From positions 511,877 through 575,876 of the forward strand of contig NZ_JNXI01000004.1 of assembly GCF_000717055.1 (NCBI RefSeq): a stretch of DNA of 64,000 nucleotides, written 5' to 3'. Positions 33,515 through 41,798 of the stretch are shown here, in pieces. The notes beneath the pieces are model-generated. The model worked only from the letters and a program-made list of their open reading frames with translations. It had not been told where the DNA came from and searched no databases. The number at the start of each line of letters is the position of its first letter. Position 1 is the stretch's first letter. The stretch is from Streptomyces iakyrus. Lineage in GTDB: Bacteria > Actinomycetota > Actinomycetes > Streptomycetales > Streptomycetaceae. Made by a program: the position numbers and the translations under genes.

Positions 33515-34918
33515 ATGACCACCGCTCCCTCGACCACCACGGACGAGGCCCCCCAACCAGCCACCCCGGCCCCGTCGAAGAGCACCTGGGCACCCCTGCG
33601 CCCGCTGATCCTCCGTCTGCACTTCTACGCCGGGGTGCTGGTGGCGCCCTTCCTCCTCGTCGCCGCCGTCACCGGTCTGCTGTACGCCGGTTCCTTCCAG
33701 GCCGAGAAGCTCGTGTACGACCACGAGATGACCGTCCCCGTCGGAGAGCGGAAGCTGCCGGTCGGCGAGCAGGTGGCCGCCGCCCGCAAGGCCCACCCCG
33801 AGGGCACGATCTCGGCCGTCCGCCCCTCGCCGGAGGCCGACGCGACGACCAGGGTGATGCTCTCCGGCGTCCCGGGCGTCGGCGAGGGCCACACGCTCGC
33901 CGTGTTCGTCGACCCGTACACCGCGAAGGTGCGCGGCTCCCTCGAACAGTACGGCTCGACCGGCGCCCTGCCGTTGCGCACCTGGATCGACGAGTTCCAC
34001 CGGGACCTGCACCTGGGGGAGACGGGGCGGCTCTACAGCGAGCTGGCGGCCAGCTGGCTGGGCGTCATCTCGGCGGGCGGACTCGTGCTGTGGTTCTCCC
34101 GGCGCCGCGCCCTGCGCAAGGTGCGGGGCACCAAGGGGCGGCGCCGCACGCTCGGACTGCACGGCAGCGTCGGCGTGTGGGCGGCGACCGGGTTCTTCTT
34201 CCTCTCGGTGACCGGTCTGACCTGGTCGGCGTACGCCGGAGCCCACATCGACGAGCTGCGGACCTCACTGGGCCAGGCCACCCCGTCGGTGTCGGCCGCG
34301 GCCGGCGGCGAGCACGGCGGCCACGACGCCGCCGCCGGGCAGGCGGGCGACGCCGCGCACGGCGTGGGCCTGGACAAGGTCCTGGCGGCGGCGCGGGCCG
34401 AAGGGCTGGGCGACCCGGTGGAGATCGTGCCGCCCGCCGACGCGAACTCGGCGTACGTCGTCAAGCAGGTCCAGCGCAGCTGGCCCACGAAGCAGGACGC
34501 CGTCGCGATCGACCCGGCCAGCGGCGAGGTCGCCGACGTGCTGCGCTTCGAGGACTACCCGGTGCTCGCGAAGCTCACCCGCTGGGGCATCGACCTGCAC
34601 ACCGGCGTCCTCTTCGGCCTGGCCAACCAGATCGCCCTGATGCTGCTCGCGCTGTCCCTGATCCTGCTGATCGTCTGGGGCTACCGCATGTGGTGGCAGC
34701 GCGGCCGCGGCAGCGCCTTCGGCCGTCCGATCCCGCGCGGCGCCTGGCAGCAGGTCCCGCCGCAGATCCTGGTGCCGCTGCTCGCGGGCGTCGCCGTCCT
34801 CGGGTACTTCCTGCCTCTGTTCGGCATCCCGCTGGCCGCGTTCCTCGCCGTCGACGTCCTGCTGGGGGAGATCGCCTACCGGCGGGGGCGGCGGTCGTAC
34901 GGAACACCGGCCGGGTAG
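33515..34918 (+). CDS. PepSY-domain membrane protein (PepSY_TM/PiuB-like)
   Basis: 467 residues. Four main membrane helices typical of PepSY_TM proteins: N-terminal R-L-H-F-Y-A-G-V-L-V-A-P-F, central R-R-T-L-G-L-H-G-S-V-G-V-W and F-F-L-S-V-T-G-L-T-W, late W-G-Y-R-M-W-W-Q-R, plus a final helix pair. Conserved histidines (L-H-F-Y, F-H-R-D-L-H-L-G, L-H-G-S) could bind heme or metal. An outer loop with G-G-E-H-G-G-H-D is His-rich. Related proteins act in iron-siderophore reduction; that role is inference here. Confidence 0.85.
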   Translation: MTTAPSTTTDEAPQPATPAPSKSTWAPLRPLILRLHFYAGVLVAPFLLVAAVTGLLYAGSFQAEKLVYDHEMTVPVGERKLPVGEQVAAARKAHPEGTISAVRPSPEADATTRVMLSGVPGVGEGHTLAVFVDPYTAKVRGSLEQYGSTGALPLRTWIDEFHRDLHLGETGRLYSELAASWLGVISAGGLVLWFSRRRALRKVRGTKGRRRTLGLHGSVGVWAATGFFFLSVTGLTWSAYAGAHIDELRTSLGQATPSVSAAAGGEHGGHDAAAGQAGDAAHGVGLDKVLAAARAEGLGDPVEIVPPADANSAYVVKQVQRSWPTKQDAVAIDPASGEVADVLRFEDYPVLAKLTRWGIDLHTGVLFGLANQIALMLLALSLILLIVWGYRMWWQRGRGSAFGRPIPRGAWQQVPPQILVPLLAGVAVLGYFLPLFGIPLAAFLAVDVLLGEIAYRRGRRSYGTPAG

Positions 34919-34938
34919 CGAAGCCCCCGGCACACGAA

Positions 34939-34964
34939 TGCCCGGCTCCTCACGGAGCCGGGCA
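34939..34964. terminator. Bidirectional hairpin terminator
   Basis: TGCCCGGCTCC (34939-34949) pairs exactly with GGAGCCGGGCA (34954-34964) around TCAC. It lies between the convergent PepSY and TPR genes, about 20 bp from each stop. Confidence 0.85.
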
Positions 34965-34983
34965 CCTTCGGGTACGGCCCGGG

Positions 34984-35343
34984 TCAGCGCTCCTCGAAGT
35001 CACCCGCGAGCGCCGAGGCGATCCGCAGGTGCGACTCCGCCTCCTCGTGCCGGTTCTGCCGCTGGAGGGTGCGGCCGAGCATCAGCCGGGCGTAGTGCTC
35101 CACGGGGTCCCGCTCGACGATCGTCCGCAACTCGCCCTCGGCGCGGTGCAGTTGGGCGGAGTGGTAGTAGGAGCGCGCCAGCAGCAGCCGGGGCCCGGTC
35201 TGCTCCGGCACCTCCTCGACCAGCCCGACCAGGACGCGCGCGGCGGCGGCGTAGTCCTTGGCGTCGAAGAACAGCTGCGCGCGCTCCCAGCGCTCGGCCG
35301 GGGTTCCGTGGGCGTAGTACGTGGTGTCCTGCGTGGCGTTCAC
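34984..35343 (-). CDS. TPR-repeat protein
   Basis: 119 residues from GTG 35343, with AAGGAGG seven bases upstream. Three helical-hairpin repeats: A-Q-L-F-F-D-A-K-D-Y-A-A-A-A-R-V-L, L-L-L-A-R-S-Y-Y-H-S-A-Q-L-H-R-A-E, L-M-L-G-R-T-L-Q-R-Q-N-R-H-E-E-A-E. A protein-protein interaction module with no catalytic motif. The common Streptomyces form is about this length. It is on the same strand as the two winged-helix genes but separated by a 74-bp gap. Confidence 0.8.
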   Translation of the reverse strand: MNATQDTTYYAHGTPAERWERAQLFFDAKDYAAAARVLVGLVEEVPEQTGPRLLLARSYYHSAQLHRAEGELRTIVERDPVEHYARLMLGRTLQRQNRHEEAESHLRIASALAGDFEER

Positions 35344-35417
35344 TCGGGGCCTCCTTCGAGGCCGACAACCGGGTCCGCCCGTCCGGTATTCCGCCTGCGG
35401 GTGTAGGGGGAGAGCCC

Positions 35418-35864
35418 CTAGCGGGTCAGGGTGGCCAGTTCGGTGCCGTACCGCTCGGTGAGCAAAGTCAGTACGCGGCCCGTGACGGCCAGGTCCTCCG
35501 CCGGGATGCCGTCGTAGATCCGCGCGGTGATGGGGGCCGTCGCGGCGGAGGTGATGGCGTACAGCTCGCGCCCGGCGTCCGTGATCCGCACCTCCGCCTC
35601 CCCGTCCGGGGCCAGCAGCCCTGCGGTGATCAGCTCGTCGAGCACGCCGTGCACCTCCCCGGCGCCGGTCCTCAGCGCTTCGGTGACGCCGTCGACGAGC
35701 TGTTCGCGCCCGACCGGGCCGTCGGCGATCGCGGCGAGGCGGAGGGTGACGGACTGCTCGAAGGTCATGCCGTGCCGGTCCAGCACCTGCTGGAGGAGGG
35801 CGCGGCCGGCGTAGTGGGCCAGGCCGATGACACGCGGGTCGACGAGGGGCGTGGTGGTGGTCAT
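35418..35864 (-). CDS. MarR-like winged-helix protein
   Basis: 148 residues. The layout (helical N-terminus, V-G-R-E-Q-L-V-D-G-V-T-E-A-L as recognition region, L-I-T-A-G-L-L-A-P followed by the wing V-R-I-T-D-A-G-R-E-L-Y) is MarR-like, but the DNA-recognition helix is less basic than in the neighbouring MarR. The start overlaps the upstream MarR stop (ATGA at 35861), so they are co-translated and may form a heterodimer or sequential pair (inference). Confidence 0.7.
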   Translation of the reverse strand: MTTTTPLVDPRVIGLAHYAGRALLQQVLDRHGMTFEQSVTLRLAAIADGPVGREQLVDGVTEALRTGAGEVHGVLDELITAGLLAPDGEAEVRITDAGRELYAITSAATAPITARIYDGIPAEDLAVTGRVLTLLTERYGTELATLTR

Positions 35865-36343
35865 GACTGCTCCGTCCCGTTCTCGCTGAAGGGTTCAAGA
35901 GGTGCGTCGAGCAGGGCCGTCAATGCGCGCGTGAACTCCTGTGTGCGGGCGCTGTCGAGGCCGCCGAGCGGGCCGAGGAGCTGCTGGAGGAGGCCGTGGA
36001 CGACCTCGATCGCCCGCCGGGTGACCTCGCGGCCCTGTTCGGTGAGGGCGAGCTGCACCGCGCGCGGGTCACGCGGGTCCCGGGTGCGGTCCAGGAGCCC
36101 GGCGCTCTCCAGGGCGCGGGCCAGCTTCGACACGTAGAGGGGCTCCAGCCCGGTGTGGTCGGCGAGGCGGCGCTGGCTGGGCCGTTCGCCGGAGCGCTGC
36201 ATGCCGTGCAGCGAGGCGACCAGGGAGTACTGCGCGTGGGTGAGGCCCAGCGGGGCCACCGCGCGGTCGACCGCGACCCGCCACTTCATCGACAGCCGCC
36301 ACACCAGGAAGCCCGGCGTCGCGCCTTCGGTGCCGTTACTCAT
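35861..36343 (-). CDS. MarR-family regulator
   Basis: 160 residues. Clear MarR core: L-T-H-A-Q-Y-S-L-V-A-S-L, R-P-S-Q-R-R-L-A-D-H-T-G-L-E-P-L-Y-V-S-K-L-A-R-A-L-E as recognition helix region, then wing R-T-R-D-P-R-D-P-R-A-V-Q-L-A-L-T-E-Q-G. A tandem repeat at 36355-36383, directly upstream and in the gap to the divergent pirin gene, is the likely binding site. Confidence 0.9.
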   Translation of the reverse strand: MSNGTEGATPGFLVWRLSMKWRVAVDRAVAPLGLTHAQYSLVASLHGMQRSGERPSQRRLADHTGLEPLYVSKLARALESAGLLDRTRDPRDPRAVQLALTEQGREVTRRAIEVVHGLLQQLLGPLGGLDSARTQEFTRALTALLDAPLEPFSENGTEQS

Positions 36344-36354
36344 GCCAAATACAG

Positions 36355-36383
36355 TACATGGCGACTATATACATGGCTACTAT
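36355..36383. promoter_or_regulatory. Tandem direct repeat in the marR-pirin promoter
   Basis: TACATGGCGACTAT (36355-36368) and TACATGGCTACTAT (36370-36383) are 14-base direct repeats with period 15, differing at one base. It is AT-rich compared with its surroundings, lies 12 bp from the MarR start and 72 bp from the pirin start. Confidence 0.6.
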
Positions 36384-36454
36384 TCCTCGGCATCTGCGGC
36401 GCGGCCCGAACGTGACGCTGACGCAGGCCCTCGGGCCGGACTAGGTTGTGCGCC

Positions 36455-37420
36455 ATGAGCAATCTTGAGCGCGAGGCGGCCCCCTCCCTGTGCGGTGGCC
36501 GTGGCTTCGTGGTGGCGGAGCCGGTGCGTGAACTCCTCAGCCCGCGCCGGGTGAAGCTGGGCGAGTCCAGCGAGGTCCGCCGGCTGCTGCCCAACCTCGG
36601 CCGCCGGATGATCGGAGCCTGGTGCTTCGTCGACCACTACGGTCCTGACGACATCGCCGACGAGCCCGGCATGCAGGTGCCGCCGCACCCCCACATGGGC
36701 CTGCAGACGGTGAGCTGGCTGCACGAGGGCGAGGTCCTGCACCGCGACTCCACCGGCAGCCTCCAGACGATCCGCCCGCGCGAACTCGGCCTGATGACCT
36801 CCGGCCGGGCCATCAGCCACTCGGAGGAGAGCCCGCGCTCGCACGCCCGTTTCCTGCACGGCGCGCAGCTCTGGGTCGCGCTCCCCGACAGTCACCGCCA
36901 CACCGAGCCGCGCTTCGAGCACCACGCCGGTCTGCCGGTCGTCACCGCACCCGGCCTGACGGCCACGCTGATCCTCGGCGACCTGGACGGCGCGACCTCA
37001 CCCGGCACGGCGTACACCCCGATCGTCGGCGCCGACCTGGCCCTGACCCGGGGCGCGGACCTACGCCTCCCCCTGGAGCCGGACTTCGAGTACGCCGTCC
37101 TGTCCATGTCCGGCGAGGCCCACGTCGACGGCGTCCCCGTCCTCCCCGGCTCCATGCTGTACCTCGGCTGCGGCCGCGGCGAACTGCCCTTGCGGGCGGA
37201 GTCGGACGCCAACCTCATGCTCCTGGGCGGCGAGCCGTTCGAGGAGGAACTGATCATGTTCTGGAACTGGATCGGACGGTCCCAGGAGGAGATCGAGCAG
37301 GCGCGTCAGGACTGGATGGAAGGGACACGTTTTGGCGAGGTAAAGGGGTACGACGGGGATCCGCTGCCGGCTCCCGAACTGCCGGCGACGCCTCTGAAGC
37401 CACGGGGAAGGGCACGCTGA
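36455..37420 (+). CDS. Pirin-family protein
   Basis: 321 residues from ATG 36455 (TAGGTT about 15 bases upstream may be the -10, giving an almost leaderless message). Bicupin: the metal-site motif P-P-H-P-H-M-G-L-Q-T-V-S in the first cupin with following H-S-E-E. Pirins bind iron; some are quercetin dioxygenases. M-I-G-A-W-C-F-V-D-H-Y-G-P is the family's signature. It diverges from the MarR gene and is its best candidate target. Confidence 0.9.
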   Translation: MSNLEREAAPSLCGGRGFVVAEPVRELLSPRRVKLGESSEVRRLLPNLGRRMIGAWCFVDHYGPDDIADEPGMQVPPHPHMGLQTVSWLHEGEVLHRDSTGSLQTIRPRELGLMTSGRAISHSEESPRSHARFLHGAQLWVALPDSHRHTEPRFEHHAGLPVVTAPGLTATLILGDLDGATSPGTAYTPIVGADLALTRGADLRLPLEPDFEYAVLSMSGEAHVDGVPVLPGSMLYLGCGRGELPLRAESDANLMLLGGEPFEEELIMFWNWIGRSQEEIEQARQDWMEGTRFGEVKGYDGDPLPAPELPATPLKPRGRAR

Positions 37421-37778
37421 CCAGCGAAAATGTTCGAGCGGTCCGTGGTGGGCGAGTGCTTCCTCGCTACGCGTCGCCTTTTGCAGCGACCGCCCTGCCA
37501 CCGCAAAGGCAGGACACCAACCCTGCCCTAATCTGATGATGCGTCAGCAGAGTGAGCAAGCTTGGCGGCCACCGGATGGGTTCCGGCTTGGTGAGTGACC
37601 GAGTCGCGCGCCGGAAGCGGGGGCTTGGTACTTGGCCAGTCGTCTTGTGGGAGTTCCACAGTGTGGACCTCCAGCCGTAAATCGTGATCTTGCTGGTGGG
37701 GGACGCCGCGGAGATGGCCGGCGCCGATCATCTGGACGAGATCGCCCACACCATCGGCGGCCTCCGTCCCATACCCGC
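37421..37778. other. 358-bp region with no recognisable gene
   Basis: This stretch follows pirin and precedes the broken toxin copy. Its base composition is less GC-rich than its neighbours and the frames in it lack Streptomyces codon bias. One minus frame (37528-37848) is open for about 105 codons but matches nothing I know. It is probably decayed sequence belonging to the same fossil insertion as the toxin and transposase stubs. Confidence 0.4.
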
Positions 37779-38058
37779 TTACTCCAGTCCACCGCGGCGG
37801 AGGGCATCCTTCATCTCGCTGATCTTCGCGGCTACCGTCGTGGTCCACTCCTGTGGCTGTCCAGCAACACTGAGGGCGTCCTCAATCTCCCTGAGCTTCC
37901 GTGGCGCCCACGGCCACTTCGACGCCCAGACCGCTGATGTCGACCCCCGCCGGAGCGGCAACCTGCATCGCCCGGAGCCCGGACGCCTCGTCTCCCGGCA
38001 GCAGCACGACCGGCCGTCGCTCATCGAACTCGACCCACCAGACTTCGCCGTGTTGCAT
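37779..38058 (-). pseudogene. Broken PemK/MazF-like toxin gene (frameshift, internal deletion)
   Basis: From ATG 38058 the frame reads M-Q-H-G-E-V-W-W-V-E-F-D-E-R-R and follows the copy at 1-182 to V-A-V-G-A-T-E, then hits a stop near 37882. The C-terminal end continues in another frame: K-L-R-E-I-E-D-A-L-S ... A-A-K-I-S-E-M-K-D-A-L-R-R-G-G-L-E. The middle ~40 residues expected in the family are missing, while the final helix is present twice (about 27 bp imperfectly duplicated). The gene cannot make a full toxin. Confidence 0.7.
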
Positions 38059-38097
38059 ATGTCCTCCCGGCGCGATCTGCGGTGAGGGCGCTGTGAA

Positions 38098-38300
38098 CGG
38101 GTGCGGCCACCGTTGATCATCGGTGTCTGAAGACTGAAGATCATATGGTGGCCGCGGGTCGCAGCGTAGACCGCGCCCGGTGGCAGGGGTCATTCGAGGG
38201 CCTGATGCAGCGGATCGCGGGCTTGAACCCCAGCGCGCGGTGCGGGACGTGGTCCTTGGGCTGCTCTCGGGCCCGCCGCGCAAGAACTGCGGGCGGCCGC
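38098..38300 (+). mobile_element. Stub of an IS701-type transposase gene, frameshifted
   Basis: GTGCGGCCACCGTTGATCAT (38101-38120) repeats the leader seen at 244. ATG 38145 opens M-V-A-A-G-R-S-V-D-R-A-R-W-Q-G-S-F-E-G-L-M-Q-R-I-A-G. After a shift of frame it continues G-L-E-P-Q-R-A-V-R-D-V-V-L-G-L-L-S-G-P-P-R-K-N-C, which matches the N-terminal region of IS701/SRSO-type DDE transposases. Nothing of the catalytic domain remains. The 38301-38547 remainder holds no recognisable gene. Confidence 0.65.
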
Positions 38301-38547
38301 GCCCCCTTCCGGCGGTTTGTCCGATACGGTCCGCCCCCCGGGCAGGAACACCGTGCCCGTGCCGATCACCACGCCGTCTCCGGAACCTGTGACAGCCCCC
38401 CAGAGTGCCGCACGCTAGAGCAGGCCGCGCCGGCCGCCGCCTGCCCTGCTCCAGGCCGGACTCGCTCGCATTCGCCGGGACGGCGGCGTCAGCGACCGCC
38501 GGGAAGGCGTTCGGGATCTCGAACGCGTCGGTTTCAGGTGGGACGGA

Positions 38548-39198
38548 TCAACCGCTCGACAGATCTCCTTCGTTGAGAGCATGAGGTACGGCGACCATCT
38601 CCATGCGACCGCTGGCGAGGGCCAGCGTGGAGGAGATCAAAGCCTGCAGACAGGAGAGTTCCGCCTCGTCGTCGGGGTGTGTCAGGTGCTGCAATACGAG
38701 TCCGTCGAATCCGGCGAGGAAGAACCGCGCAATCGTCCTCGCCGGCTGTGCGAGCTGCTGGCCTGCGCGGTCGGCCGCGTCCGTCACCAGCTCCGATGTC
38801 ACGCTGAGGACACCGAGGTTGTGCGTTTCGAGTGCCTCGCGGAGATGGGGCGACCGGAGCGCGAACATGGTCAGTTCGGTGAGCAGTTGATAGCTCCTCG
38901 ACTGGTTGCGCACCGTGCGCCACAGGGCGGCAGCTAGCACGCCCACGGTTTCCTCGAAGCCGGCGCCGTCGGGTGCGGCCTGCCGCACCTGACTCTCCAT
39001 CTCCTGGGTCAGGTGCTGGATGACCGCGCGGTACAAGTCCTCCTTGGTGCCGAACGTGTAGTGCACCGTGGCCTGCGCCACGCCGAGCTCGGCGGCGATC
39101 GCACGGGTACTGCCGGCAGCGACTCCCTCTCGCGCCATCAGGTCAATGGCCGCCTTGATCAACTGAGGGCGGCGTTCGGCCGCTGAGACATGAGCCAT
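38548..39198 (-). CDS. TetR-family regulator
   Basis: 216 residues. HTH: R-P-Q-L-I-K-A-A-I-D-L-M-A-R-E-G-V ... S-T-R-A-I-A-A-E-L-G-V-A-Q-A-T-V-H-Y-T-F-G-T-K-E-D-L, followed by a full ligand-binding helical domain. It is the last of three minus-strand genes (MFS, EthD-type, TetR). A dyad 22-46 bp upstream (39220-39244) is a probable autoregulatory operator. Ligand unknown; possibly a substrate of the adjacent catabolic cluster. Confidence 0.9.
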   Translation of the reverse strand: MAHVSAAERRPQLIKAAIDLMAREGVAAGSTRAIAAELGVAQATVHYTFGTKEDLYRAVIQHLTQEMESQVRQAAPDGAGFEETVGVLAAALWRTVRNQSRSYQLLTELTMFALRSPHLREALETHNLGVLSVTSELVTDAADRAGQQLAQPARTIARFFLAGFDGLVLQHLTHPDDEAELSCLQALISSTLALASGRMEMVAVPHALNEGDLSSG

Positions 39199-39219
39199 GC
39201 GCCTACCATACCGACTTAA

Positions 39220-39244
39220 TTGCTCGAAGGAGTCACTCGAACAA
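39220..39244. promoter_or_regulatory. TetR operator candidate upstream of the 38.5-kb TetR gene
   Basis: TTGCTCGA (39220-39227) and TCGAACAA (39237-39244) form an imperfect inverted repeat (TTGnTCGA, nine bases, TCGAnCAA) 22 bp before the start codon. Confidence 0.5.
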
Positions 39245-39354
39245 CTCGGATCATCGCAGGTCGAAGGGTGGAAATCGGATTCGACATCGACCGGCGACTC
39301 TTCCAGGCCGCCCAGCTACCCAGGCCCTGCGAGCCCCGCGCAGTGCGGAGCCGA

Positions 39355-40092
39355 TCAGAAGACGGTCACCTCGCGGCTGTAGAGGGCGAACGAGCGGGAC
39401 GGGTCGTAGAAGTCGCCGATCCCGGCGGACAGCTCCCGCAATGAACGTTCGTACGAGGGGAAGTGGGTCAGCGCTTCCTCCGGGGAGTCGTAGTACAGGG
39501 CGGCGACTCCTGTGTACGCGGGTTCGCCCGCGGCGCCGAAATGGCGCAGCGCCCTCTCGGCCCCCGGCATCTGCCGGTGCTGGACGTACCCCCGCAGTAC
39601 CTTGTCCTGGGACTCCGCGTTGAGCACCTCTTCGTGGGCGGCCTGCCACCGCTCGGTGACGTCGTCCCGGCCAGGCCCTTCGGCTTTGTGGACGAAGTGG
39701 AGTACTTTCACGTGGCTTTCGCCCGCATCGGATGCCGGCGGGGCGATGAGTACCGCGGGGCGGGTCAGCAGCGCCAGGGCACTGGGCAGGTCGTTGAAGT
39801 GGGCGCCGTCGGGGCCGATGACTTCGCGTGAGTACGGGTCGGACATCGTGGCGGTCAGGGCCTCCATGTTCTCGAAGTGCAGTTCGGTGACGGAGTCCCG
39901 GCCGAACTCGGTCAGGTACGTCAGGTCCCCTTCGCTGCCGAAGGACGCGTCGAAGACGTGGTTCTGTACGTAGCGCCGAATCCGGAGGGGGTTCGCGGCG
40001 GCCAGGGATCCGTGCACGTGGTGGAGGTAGTGCAGGAATGCCTGATGGGTCATGCCCGGCCGGCGACGGATGGCGGCGATCAGGGTCAGCAT
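39355..40092 (-). CDS. EthD-domain protein (two dimeric alpha-beta barrel units)
   Basis: 245 residues from ATG 40092 (GGAGAG upstream). The first half, L-I-A-A-I-R-R-R-P-G-M-T-H-Q-A-F-L-H-Y-L-H-H-V-H-G, is an EthD-type ferredoxin-like fold with its conserved H-x-x-x-H. The second half (V-L-H-F-V-H-K-A-E-G, W-Q-A-A-H-E-E-V) repeats it. EthD-like proteins assist oxidative ether or aromatic degradation or cyclise polyketides. Located downstream of an MFS gene and close to an aromatic-degradation operon, a catabolic helper role is favoured. Confidence 0.75.
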   Translation of the reverse strand: MLTLIAAIRRRPGMTHQAFLHYLHHVHGSLAAANPLRIRRYVQNHVFDASFGSEGDLTYLTEFGRDSVTELHFENMEALTATMSDPYSREVIGPDGAHFNDLPSALALLTRPAVLIAPPASDAGESHVKVLHFVHKAEGPGRDDVTERWQAAHEEVLNAESQDKVLRGYVQHRQMPGAERALRHFGAAGEPAYTGVAALYYDSPEEALTHFPSYERSLRELSAGIGDFYDPSRSFALYSREVTVF

Positions 40093-40199
40093 GTCTCTCC
40101 GATGGGACGAGTGGTACGAGCGGTGATCGGCATCGCGGGGATGTCCGCGATGCCGATCCCGACGGTGTGGTTCTCGCGGCCGATCGGCGCCGCGGCACG

Positions 40200-41486
40200 T
40201 CAGCCCGCCATCTGCCGGACAGGCTCCGGGGCGGTACCGGTCCGGCGACGCCGGGCCGCGAGGCCGAGTGCGGCGGTGGCGACGGCCCCGGCGAGGGCGA
40301 ATACGCCCATGGCCCCCGCAAGGGTGCCGACGGCGGAGGCGAGGGCGAGTGCCACGAGCGGGCACAGGAACTGACCGAGGAAGAAGGAACCCGTCCACAG
40401 GCCGATGCCGCGACCGCGGTCGGCGTAGTGGAGCTTGGACATGGCGAAGGTCAGCAGGCTCGGCAGCATGAGGCCGCCGCCCAGGCCGTTGATCACGGCT
40501 CCGAGGGTCAGCACGACGGGGTTGGGGGCGACCCAGACCACTGCGAAGCCGACAGTGCAGAGGCCGAAGGCGGTCGGCAGCCAGGCTTGCGGGCTGCGGC
40601 CGACCTTGGTGAAGACGATGGCGCCGATCACGATCGCGGCACTGGCGGCGGCGGTGGCCAGTCCGATGATGCCGGTCTCGGTCACGTCCATGTCGTCCAG
40701 GAGGAACGCCATCTCCACCTGGAGGGTGTAGAAGAGGACGGCGCCGAAGACCGTCAGCGCGCAAGTGCCGGCCAGCGGACGCCAGGGGAAAGACCGCCTG
40801 GCCATCTGATCCGAGACGGTGGGGGAGGGGGAGTTCGCGTGGTCGTCCGGTCGGGGCCGGGGAAGAAAAGCGGCCATGGCGGGGGCCAGCAGCAGGCTCA
40901 CGGCGTAGGCCCAGAACGGTGCGCGCCAGCCGGCCGATCCGGCCGCGCCGCCCAGCACGAAGAAGGCCGTCGCGGAGATCGAGGCGCACATCGTCTGCAT
41001 CGCGAGGTAGCGATCGCGCTGCCGGCCGAAGTAGTAGTCGCCGATCAGTGTGGTGCAGCAGGTCATGATGGCGGCCTCGGTGATGCCCACGAGGGCGCGG
41101 CTGGCGACGATGGCGCCCAGGGAGTCCAGCCAGAGGGGGGCGGTGCCGAGGATCGCGTACAAGACGGTCGCTACGACGAGCAGGCGCTTGCGGCCCAGTC
41201 GGTCGACGAGCACGCCGGCGAAGGGCGCCAGCAGCGCCAGCGCCAGAGCGGGGATGGTCAGGGCGATGGGGACGAGCGCGTCGACGCCCGGCACACCCGC
41301 GAAGTGGTCCTGCATCTGCGGCAGGACCGGGGCGATGAGCACGGCGCCCAGGATGGGCAGACAGGCCCCGGCCATCAGCAGCGTGAGGCGAAGCCGATGG
41401 CCGGGGCCGGACACGGTCTGCTCGGCCGGGGAGTCCGCTGCAGCCTTGGACGGTGGGGGCGGGAGCGGGGGCACGGGTGCAGGCAT
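40200..41486 (-). CDS. MFS transporter, likely linked to the catabolic island
   Basis: 428 residues from ATG 41486 (GGAG upstream). Twelve predicted membrane segments; loop 2-3 motif D-R-L-G-R-K-R-L and a second G-x-x-x-D-R-x-x-R-K-like site later (Y-Y-F-G-R-Q-R-D-R-Y-L). N-terminus is Pro-rich. It is upstream of and in the same direction as the EthD gene. Import of an aromatic substrate or export of a toxic intermediate are both possible; the sequence does not decide. Confidence 0.85.
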   Translation of the reverse strand: MPAPVPPLPPPPSKAAADSPAEQTVSGPGHRLRLTLLMAGACLPILGAVLIAPVLPQMQDHFAGVPGVDALVPIALTIPALALALLAPFAGVLVDRLGRKRLLVVATVLYAILGTAPLWLDSLGAIVASRALVGITEAAIMTCCTTLIGDYYFGRQRDRYLAMQTMCASISATAFFVLGGAAGSAGWRAPFWAYAVSLLLAPAMAAFLPRPRPDDHANSPSPTVSDQMARRSFPWRPLAGTCALTVFGAVLFYTLQVEMAFLLDDMDVTETGIIGLATAAASAAIVIGAIVFTKVGRSPQAWLPTAFGLCTVGFAVVWVAPNPVVLTLGAVINGLGGGLMLPSLLTFAMSKLHYADRGRGIGLWTGSFFLGQFLCPLVALALASAVGTLAGAMGVFALAGAVATAALGLAARRRRTGTAPEPVRQMAG

Positions 41487-41798
41487 GCGGGAACTCCACG
41501 GGGCGTGTCGGAAGGGGGCGGGATGGTGCGGCCGTCGCGGTCGGGTCACCCGGTGTCCGTGGCAGGCTCGCGACGGGGGTGCCGATGCCGCCGGGCTGCG
41601 CCGGCAGGTCGGCTGCCAGGCGCTGTGCGGTCCCGGCAGTGGGCGAGGGTGCGGCTCCGGCAACGGGTGAAGGTGCGGCTCCGGCGCCGGATGGAGACGA
41701 CTATGAGCCAAGGCACAGGTCCTGCCTAGCCCCTGTCCGATCGAGATCGAGGATGTGGATCATCCGGGTCCTGGATGCCGGACACCTGTGGGAGCCCG
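41487..41798. other. 312-bp gap between MFS and LysR genes
   Basis: It contains a short direct repeat (GTGCGGCTCCGGC twice, about 41649-41684) and otherwise no gene. No hairpin longer than about five pairs was seen after the LysR stop. It should contain the promoter of the MFS-EthD unit. Confidence 0.35.

Noticed and set aside
40038-41729. 563-codon plus-strand frame opposite the MFS gene
   Set aside because: No hydrophobic or catalytic pattern; the minus strand encodes a recognisable 12-TM transporter.
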